From contig NZ_CP133774.1 of assembly GCF_034344865.1 (NCBI RefSeq), forward strand, positions 1,984,001-2,048,000: 64,000 nucleotides of DNA. Direction: 5' to 3'. How positions within the stretch are numbered: position 1 is the stretch's first letter; the number at the start of each line of letters is the position of its first letter. Positions 58,527-64,000 of the stretch are shown here, in pieces. Below the pieces are notes generated by a model. It was given only the letters and a program-made list of their open reading frames with translations. It made no database searches and was not told where the DNA came from. The DNA is from Pseudomonas sp. 10S4 (GTDB lineage: Bacteria > Pseudomonadota > Gammaproteobacteria > Pseudomonadales > Pseudomonadaceae). A program made the position numbers and the translations under genes.

Positions 58527-58928
58527 ATGGCCTTCTCCACGCAAGACAGTGATGAGGTGCTGAGCGAGATCAACGTGACACCGCTGGTGGACGTGATGCT
58601 GGTGCTGCTGGTGGTGTTTATCGTCACCGCGCCGCTGCTGACCAACGCGATTCCGATCAACCTGCCCAAGACCGAGGCCGTGGCCCCGGTGGAGCAGAAA
58701 GACCCGCTGGTGGTGAGCATCGATGGCGCCGGCAAGCTGTTTATCAACAAGGATGAAATCCAGCCGGATTTGCTGGAGTTCAACCTTAAATCGGCGAAGG
58801 CCAAGGATCCGGAAGTGCGCGTGCAATTGCAGGCGGACGATGGGGTGAATTACGGCGAAGTGGCGCGGGCCATGGCCTCGATTGAGCGGGCGGGGATTAC
58901 CAAGTTGTCGGTGATTACTGCGCGTTAA
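58527..58928 (+). CDS. exbD: ExbD-type biopolymer transport subunit
   Basis: The 133-residue protein has one N-terminal transmembrane helix with the essential aspartate in NVTPLVDVMLVLLVVFIVT, and a periplasmic domain (INLPKTEAV, VSIDGAGKLFINKDEI, VQLQADDGVNYGEV). Together with ExbB it makes the proton-driven motor for TonB. It is the last gene of the operon and is followed by a terminator. Confidence 0.95.
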   Translation: MAFSTQDSDEVLSEINVTPLVDVMLVLLVVFIVTAPLLTNAIPINLPKTEAVAPVEQKDPLVVSIDGAGKLFINKDEIQPDLLEFNLKSAKAKDPEVRVQLQADDGVNYGEVARAMASIERAGITKLSVITAR

Positions 58929-58945
58929 CAGATTTCAAGTTTTCC

Positions 58946-58980
58946 GGGGCCGTCTCCTTGGCAGGGTGCGGCCCTTTTTT
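58946..58980 (+). terminator. terminator after exbD
   Basis: GGGCCG and CGGCCC pair around a 16-nt loop and are followed by seven T. Confidence 0.8.
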
Positions 58981-59000
58981 ATTCCCAAGGTAAACGCAGG

Positions 59001-59100
59001 TCCCCTGTGGGAGCGGGCTTGGTCGCGAATGCAGCGGGTCAGTCGCCATCAATGTTGTCTGATCCACCGCATTCGCGAGCAAGCCCGCTCCCACAGGGGG
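59001..59100. repeat. REP doublet, GCGGGCTTGCTCGCG type
   Basis: Left arm has one change (GGGCTTGGTCGCGAA); right arm is standard and ends CACAGGGGG. It follows the exbD terminator. Confidence 0.9.
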
Positions 59101-59211
59101 ATACGTGCATATTCAATTAAGGTCTTAATAAATAGCTTCTTATTCCTTAACGAATATAACTCTCGTCCCTATACTCGATCAGGAACAGACACGCAGCAGG
59201 AGAGCTCCCCC

Positions 59212-59793
59212 ATGCGCAACGAATCAATTCGCTACCTGATTGTGCCGGGCTGGCAAGGATCGCCAGAAGATCATTGGCAAAGCCATTGGCAGAACAGTCT
59301 GCCGAACAGTGCACGGGTGGAGCAGGCCGATTGGCTGACGCCGCGCCGTGAAGACTGGGTCGCCGCGCTGGCCGAGGCGATTGCCGCCGACAGCACACCG
59401 GTGATCCTGATCGCCCATAGCCTGGGTTGCATCACCGTTGCCCATTGGGCAGCCACTGCGCCGTTGCAGTTTTTGCGTCAGGTGCGCGGTGCCTTGCTGG
59501 TTGCGCCAGCGGACGTCGAACGCCCGGCCTGCTCGCCGGCCTTGCGTAACTTTGCACCGATTCCGACCACCCTGTTGCCGTTCCCGAGCCAGGTCGTCAG
59601 TTCCGACAACGACAGCGCCGTCAGCGCATCCCGTGCGATGGAGCTGGCCCGTAATTGGGGCGCCGAGGCGGGGATTCTGGCGGGTGCCGGGCATATCAAT
59701 GTCAAGTCCGGCCACCAGCGCTGGGAGCAGGGTTTTGCGTACCTCTATCGCCTGCAAAACCGCATGGAACATCACGCCCTGCGCCGCGCTTGA
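59212..59793 (+). CDS. RBBP9/YdeN-family alpha/beta hydrolase
   Basis: The 193-residue serine hydrolase has the opening YLIVPGWQGSPEDHWQSHW typical of the family, the nucleophile elbow AHSLGC, the acidic residue in SSDND and the catalytic histidine in GHINVKSG. Human RBBP9 and bacterial YdeN are small serine hydrolases with ill-defined substrates. The start at 59212 follows AGGAGAG. The gene directly downstream encodes an SfnR-like activator, and in several pseudomonads such a hydrolase lies near sulfur-starvation genes, but I cannot assign a pathway. Confidence 0.87.
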   Translation: MRNESIRYLIVPGWQGSPEDHWQSHWQNSLPNSARVEQADWLTPRREDWVAALAEAIAADSTPVILIAHSLGCITVAHWAATAPLQFLRQVRGALLVAPADVERPACSPALRNFAPIPTTLLPFPSQVVSSDNDSAVSASRAMELARNWGAEAGILAGAGHINVKSGHQRWEQGFAYLYRLQNRMEHHALRRA

Positions 59794-59865
59794 ACCCTTT
59801 ATTTTTTGCTTTTGTTTTTAAAACAACGCCCCCCGTCTCCCGGCGGTTTTGGGCGGGAGTCTGCC

Positions 59866-60797
59866 ATGAGTTTTGAAGCCTTCGGTCAGCCGCTGCTGAC
59901 CTTCCCCGATGCAGAAAAAGTCCTCTGAGCATCCGCGCCAAGGCGCTGGTGTTTGTTGATCCGCGTTCGCGGCAGTTGCGCCAGGAATTGGAGCAACTGG
60001 CACCGCGCGCCATTTCGGTATTGATTCGCGGTGAAACCGGCAGCGGTAAAGAATTGCTCGCCCGCCACATCCACCGCGCCAGTGATCGCGGCGGGTTGTT
60101 CGTGTCGGTCAATTGCGGCGCGATCAGCCCGACGTACGCTGATGCCGAGTTGTTCGGCTATGCCGCCGGCAGTTACACCGGTTCGGCCAGCAGCCGGGCT
60201 GGCTGGTTCGGTTCGGCCAATGGCGGGACGCTGTATCTGGATGAAATCGGCGATCTGCCGCTGCCAATCCAGATCAAGTTGCTCTCAGCATTGGAAAACC
60301 ACGAAGTCACCCGCGTCGGCGCTCATCAGCCGAGCCCGGTGGACGTGCGCCTGGTCGCCGCCACCAGCATCGACCTGGGCCAGGCGGTGGCGGCCGGGAA
60401 ATTTCATGAACGGCTTTATCACTACCTCAGCGAAGGGCAGCTTGAGTTGCCGGCCTTGCGTGAGCGGGTGGGCGACATTCTGTCCCTCGCCGAGTATTTC
60501 CTTGGCATCTACAGCCAGCGCCTGGACTTGCCGGTGCCGTTGATCAGTGATGCGGCGCAGCATGTGCTGGAGGCGCATAGCTGGCCCGGCAATACCCGGG
60601 AACTGGAGAACGTCATTCACTTTGCGCTGCTGGTGAGTACCGGGGATGAGATCTTGCCGGAGCATTTGAATCTGCCGGAGGTGTTGCCGTCGTTGGTGCA
60701 GATTGAGCGGCAAGTTGCGCAAGTCAGCAAAAACGGCACGGTTGCCGAGCGTTCGGCCCTCAAGGACCTACTCGAAAGCTTGAGCCAAGCGCTGTAA
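59866..60797 (+). pseudogene. SfnR-like sigma-54-dependent activator, AAA+ domain only, one frameshift near the start
   Basis: From ATG 59866 the frame reads MSFEAFGQPLLTFPDAEKV and then stops. One missing C near 59922-59924 would join it to the long frame (LSIRAKALVFVDPRS). The protein (~310 residues) has Walker A GETGSGKE and Walker B GGTLYLDEIGDLP and an arginine-finger region (AHSWPGNTRELENVIHF). The sigma-54 contact loop reads GSYTGS where GAFTGA is usual. There is no receiver and no C-terminal Fis-type helix-turn-helix. SfnR activates dimethylsulfone and related sulfur genes; the match is by neighbourhood and similarity, not proven. Confidence 0.75.
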
Positions 60798-61002
60798 CCC
60801 TGTGGGAGAGAGCTTGCTCCCACATTCGGTAAGCGGCGGGCCAGAGCTGTATGAACAAAATGGAATATCAAAGTGAATAAAAGATATTGTTCGGGAATAA
60901 AAATCCCGGTATTGTCCGCATCACGCCAGCGATAGCACTTCACTGGCACTCGTACTAATAGCCGTCGCCATAAGCGACCGTGATTCCCGATAAGGACACT
61001 GC

Positions 61003-61785
61003 ATGAAAAAGGTTCTGTTGTTCACCGCATTGGCGGCTGCCCTGACTGCGGGCCTGGCCCAGGCTAACGAGAAACTGGTGGTGGCGGCGACCCCGATTCC
61101 ACACGCCGAGATTCTTGAACTGATCAAGCCAACCCTCGCCAAAGAAGGCGTGGATCTGGAAATCAAAGTCTTCACCGACTACGTTCAACCGAACGTGCAG
61201 GTCGACCAGAAGCGTCTGGACGCCAACTACTTCCAGACCCTGCCGTACCTCAAAAGCTTCAACGAAGGCAAAGGCACCAACCTGGTCACCGTGATCGGTG
61301 TGCACGTTGAACCGTTCGGCGGCTACTCGAAGAAAGTCAAAACCCTGGCTGAGCTGAAAGACGGCGCAACCATCGCTATCCCTAACGAAGGCAGCAACAG
61401 CGGCCGTGCCCTGATCCTGCTGCAGAAGGCTGGCCTGATCGAGTTGAAAGACCCGAAAAACGCCCTGGCTACCCCAAAAGACATCGCCAAGAACCCGCAC
61501 AACTTCAAGTTCAAGGAGCTTGAGTCCGCGATGTTGCCGCGTGTTCTGGACCAAGTCGACCTGGACATGATCAACACCAACTACGCACTGGAAGCGGGCC
61601 TGAACCCGGCTAAAGATGCACTGGTGATCGAAGGTGCTGATTCGCCTTACGTGAACTTCCTGGTCGCCCGTCCAGACAACAAGGACAGCGATGCCATCCA
61701 GAAACTGGCCAAAGCCTTGACCAGCCCGGAAGTGAAAGCCTTTATCGAACAGAAATACAAAGGCGCGGTACTGCCGGCGTTCTGA
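61003..61785 (+). CDS. MetQ/NlpA-family ABC transporter substrate-binding protein
   Basis: The 260-residue protein has a signal peptide (LFTALAAALTAGLAQA) and the NlpA family core ATPIPHAEILELIKP, DYVQPNVQVDQKRLDANYFQT, TIAIPNEGSNSGRALILLQ and LDMINTNYALEAGLNP. The lipobox cysteine of MetQ is absent, so it should be a soluble periplasmic protein. Relatives bind methionine. In pseudomonad sulfur-starvation loci similar proteins accompany cystine-type or sulfonate-type transporters. The next ABC genes are of the polar amino acid class, so partnership with them is possible but not certain. Confidence 0.88.
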   Translation: MKKVLLFTALAAALTAGLAQANEKLVVAATPIPHAEILELIKPTLAKEGVDLEIKVFTDYVQPNVQVDQKRLDANYFQTLPYLKSFNEGKGTNLVTVIGVHVEPFGGYSKKVKTLAELKDGATIAIPNEGSNSGRALILLQKAGLIELKDPKNALATPKDIAKNPHNFKFKELESAMLPRVLDQVDLDMINTNYALEAGLNPAKDALVIEGADSPYVNFLVARPDNKDSDAIQKLAKALTSPEVKAFIEQKYKGAVLPAF

Positions 61786-61817
61786 TTCGACGCAGCAACA
61801 AACCCCTTCAAGGTTTC

Positions 61818-61850
61818 AACGCCGACGGCTGATACAGCGTCGGCGTTTTT
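61818..61850 (+). terminator. terminator after the NlpA-type gene
   Basis: AACGCCGACG pairs with CGTCGGCGTT around a short loop and ends in a T run. Confidence 0.88.
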
Positions 61851-61865
61851 GTGTACTTGCACGAA

Positions 61866-61974
61866 ACCCCTGTGGGAGCGGGCTTGCTCGCGAATGCGGT
61901 GTGTCAGTCGAAATTGATGCCGTCTGACCCACCGCATTCGCGAGCAAGCCCGCTCCCACAGGGGATCTGTGTGT
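61866..61974. repeat. REP doublet, GCGGGCTTGCTCGCG type
   Basis: ACCCCTGTGGGAGCGGGCTT at the left and its complement at the right; the inner GAATGCGGTG/CACCGCATTC pair extends the stem. Confidence 0.92.
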
Positions 61975-61984
61975 TTCAGGAGAT

Positions 61985-62080
61985 TCAGGCCACCCTGGCC
62001 TTCAACGCCCTGCGTAACGCCACCAACAACTTCACGATGTCTTGCGGGTCCAGCCGCTGCGGCACTTTTACGTCAGCCAT
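61985..62080 (-). CDS. very small conserved-looking protein, 31 aa
   Basis: The ATG at 62080 has AAGGAAGAG upstream and encodes MADVKVPQRLDPQDIVKLLV plus an eleven-residue basic tail. It would form one amphipathic helix. The strong binding site and compact form support a real small protein; the frame extends further upstream to 62239 without a better start. No function is known to me. Confidence 0.5.
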   Translation of the reverse strand: MADVKVPQRLDPQDIVKLLVALRRALKARVA

Positions 62081-62360
62081 TTTTCTCTTCCTTGTGATGG
62101 TTTGGCCGGGGAGTCTGGCCAAAAGCTGTCCGTCCTTGGAGGGACTTTTTGAAAAAAGATCCCTCCTACAGTGCAAAGGAAAATAGTCGTCTTCCTTTGT
62201 CGCCGCAAATCCACGAGATAGTTTTTTGCGTGATATCAATATGCTTTAACGGTATTTAAATTCTTCTTTTTATACCTTTAAAGTCGGTGCCTGCCGGGTG
62301 GTTATCCACCGCCCATGGACTGCACCACCGTCGCTTACCGAGCGGCGTCCAGGATGTTCA

Positions 62361-63026
62361 ATGACCTTCGATTACGCTTTTATCCTCAGCACCCTGCCGG
62401 CGTTTCTCAAAGCCGTGGGCGTGACGCTGCAGGTTGGCTTCATTGCCATCGGCACCTCGCTGCTGGTGGCGCTGATCAACGCGACGATTCTGGTGTTGCG
62501 CACGCCTTACTTGCAGCGCCTGGTCGGGCTGTACGTGGAGCTGGCGCGCAACACGCCGCTGTTGATCCAACTGTTCTTCGTCTATTTCGCCTTGCCGGCC
62601 CTGGGCATCAGCGTTTCCGGGTTCGCGGCGGCGATTATCACCATGACCTTCCTCGGCGGCGCTTACCTCACCGAAGTGCTGCGCGCCGGGGTCGATGCCG
62701 TACCGCAAGCACAACTCGAATCCGGTCGCTCCATTGGCCTCTCTCACGGGCAATTGTTGCGGTACGTGATCCTGCCGCAAGCCGGGATTCTCAGCCTGCC
62801 GTCGCTGTTCGCCAATTTCATTTTCCTGCTCAAGGAAACCACCGTGGTCTCGGCGGTGGCGGTGCCGGAGATTCTCTACACCACCAAAAGCTACATCGCG
62901 CTCTACTACAAAACCTACGAAATGCTCGCCGTGCTGACGCTGATTTGCGTGCTGTTGTTTTTGCCGCTGTCGCTGCTGCTCAGCCGTCTGGAAAGGAGGC
63001 TTCAGCATGGCCAGTTCGGGTCTTGA
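62361..63026 (+). CDS. polar amino acid (cystine-like) ABC transporter permease
   Basis: The 221-residue permease of the His/Glu/Gln/Arg/opine class has hydrophobic helices and the family loop GAYLTEVLRAGVDAVPQAQLESGRSIGLS, with LPQAGILSLPSLFANFIFLLKETTV behind it. The start at 62361 (MTFDYAFIL) has AGGA upstream. It overlaps the next permease by 20 bp, so the two are made together as a heterodimeric channel. Substrate is unknown; cystine or another sulfur amino acid is a reasonable guess from the neighbourhood. Confidence 0.88.
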   Translation: MTFDYAFILSTLPAFLKAVGVTLQVGFIAIGTSLLVALINATILVLRTPYLQRLVGLYVELARNTPLLIQLFFVYFALPALGISVSGFAAAIITMTFLGGAYLTEVLRAGVDAVPQAQLESGRSIGLSHGQLLRYVILPQAGILSLPSLFANFIFLLKETTVVSAVAVPEILYTTKSYIALYYKTYEMLAVLTLICVLLFLPLSLLLSRLERRLQHGQFGS

Positions 63027-63666
63027 GTTGCTCTGGGTGTCGTTGCCGCAACTGGGCAAGGGCGCTGCGCAAACGTTATCGATCTCTTTTCTGAGCATCG
63101 CTATCAGCACCGTCGGCGGCGTGCTCTACGGCGTGTTGCGCACACTGAATTCAAAATGGCTGAACGCGATCCTGCGGATCTATCTGGAGCTGTTCCGGGC
63201 GATCCCGGTGTTGGTCTGGCTCTACCTGCTGTTTTTCGGCCTGCCGATTTTCTTTGGCCTGAGCATTCCAAGCTTCTGGTGCGCGGTGCTGGTGCTGTCG
63301 CTGTGGGGCGCCAGCGAGGTGGGCGAAGTGGTCCGTGGCGCATTGCTTTCGTTGCCTCGCGGGCAACGTGAGGCGGGGTTGTCGATTGGTCTGAACGGCC
63401 CGCAACTGTTTGGCTACGTACTGTTGCCCCAGGCGCTGAAACGCATGACGCCGCCGACCATCAACGTCTACACGCGAATCATCAAGACCAGTTCCCTGTC
63501 GGTGCTGATCGGTGTGGTGGATGTGATCAAGGTCGGCCAACAGATCATCGAGCGTACTTACGAATCGGTGCTGATCTACGGCGCACTGTTTCTGTTTTTC
63601 TTTTTCATCTGCTACCCGCTGTCGGCCGCTTCGCGCGTGCTGGAGCGGCGCTGGACGCAAGCATGA
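63007..63666 (+). CDS. polar amino acid ABC transporter permease, second subunit
   Basis: The 219-residue permease has the class loop GASEVGEVVRGALLSLPRGQREAGLSIGLN and LPQALKRMTPPTINVYTRIIKTSSL. It overlaps the upstream permease by 20 bp, and its stop overlaps the ATPase start by ATGA (63663-63666). The N-terminal segment (LPQLGKGAAQTLSISFLSIAIST) is the usual first helix of the class. Confidence 0.88.
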   Translation: MASSGLELLWVSLPQLGKGAAQTLSISFLSIAISTVGGVLYGVLRTLNSKWLNAILRIYLELFRAIPVLVWLYLLFFGLPIFFGLSIPSFWCAVLVLSLWGASEVGEVVRGALLSLPRGQREAGLSIGLNGPQLFGYVLLPQALKRMTPPTINVYTRIIKTSSLSVLIGVVDVIKVGQQIIERTYESVLIYGALFLFFFFICYPLSAASRVLERRWTQA

Positions 63667-64000
63667 GCGCATTGATCGAGTTCAAGGGTTTCAACAAGTT
63701 TTTCGGCGAGCAGCAGGTGCTCAACGAGATCGACCTGCAAGTAAAGTCAGGCGAAGTGATCGTCATCCTCGGCCCCAGCGGCTGTGGCAAAAGTACCTTG
63801 CTGCGCTGCCTCAACGGATTGGAAGTCGCCCACAGCGGCAGCTTGAAATTCAACGGCCGCGAGCTGCTGGACAAGGGCACCGATTGGCGTGATGTGCGGC
63901 AGCAGATAGGCATGGTGTTCCAGAGTTATCACCTGTTCCCGCACATGAACGTGCTCGATAACTTGTTGCTCGGCCCGCTCAAAGTACAAAAGCGCGAACG
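63663..64000 (+). CDS. polar amino acid ABC transporter ATP-binding protein (partial)
   Basis: Only the first ~112 residues are in the window. They contain Walker A GPSGCGKST (~residues 38-46) and the Q-loop IGMVFQSYHLFPHMNVLDNL typical of GlnQ/HisP-type ATPases. The start overlaps the permease stop. The gene continues past the right edge. It should energise the two permeases upstream; the binding protein may be the NlpA-type protein at 61003 or a gene outside the window. Confidence 0.92.
   Translation, partial: MSALIEFKGFNKFFGEQQVLNEIDLQVKSGEVIVILGPSGCGKSTLLRCLNGLEVAHSGSLKFNGRELLDKGTDWRDVRQQIGMVFQSYHLFPHMNVLDNLLLGPLKVQKRE

Overview
The window is a piece of a Pseudomonas chromosome, most likely P. 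fluorescens group. The evidence is the P. aeruginosa-like gene order desA, PDE/GGDEF gene, oscA, sbp, cysT, cysW, cysA; the gabD-gabT pair next to tRNA-Arg(CCG); the ats sulfate-ester cluster; MvaT-type nucleoid protein; and at least fifteen REP doublets (GCGGGCTTGCTCGCG core and relatives), typical of this group.

Layout. 1-4350: core genes (Rieske-domain oxidoreductase fragment, PEBP-like protein, a vWA lipoprotein / ECF sigma / membrane anti-sigma-like operon, a small acidic protein). 4358-5474: two accessory genes of unknown function. 5571-23081: a ~17.5 kb P4-like integrative element inserted at the 3' end of tRNA-Arg(CCG). It has a tyrosine integrase beside the tRNA, an AlpA regulator, a leftward operon of small accessory genes, a 968-aa primase/helicase, an MvaT-like protein, and a rightward cargo operon at 8290-13474. 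23082-41520: tRNA-Arg, gabDT, a receiver-HDOD protein, c-di-GMP enzymes, the DesA desaturase and the sulfate-uptake operon, then a second desaturase with an AraC regulator. 41672-56011: sulfate-ester scavenging (arylsulfatase, ABC transporter atsR/B/C, alkylsulfatase atsK, a PMH-like sulfatase, two SftR-type LysR regulators, a TonB-dependent receptor, an arylsulfotransferase-family protein). 56939-58928: tonB-exbB-exbD. 59212-64000: a small hydrolase, an SfnR-like sigma-54 activator and the start of an amino-acid-type ABC transporter.

The most notable content is the island cargo. A large TPR-like/GHKL kinase, a stand-alone receiver and a receiver fused to a nucleoside-phosphorylase-like domain match the architecture of the anti-phage system Detocs (DtcA, DtcB, DtcC), whose effector cleaves adenine nucleotides. 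All three genes are interrupted by one-base indels in this sequence, ten in all. Many lie in homopolymers, and similar single-base shifts break several conserved metabolic genes (gabD, atsC, atsB, the TonB receptor, the SfnR-like gene), so base-calling error is a serious alternative to real decay. The island also carries four arrays of three short iterons at 8-9 bp spacing. Two of these arrays are mirrored near opposite ends of the island and look like an ori/crr pair for the primase.

Outside the island the window reads as a sulfur-starvation and organosulfur region: sulfate import, sulfate-ester hydrolysis and uptake, outer-membrane energisation by TonB, and an SfnR-like activator next to an NlpA-type ABC system.
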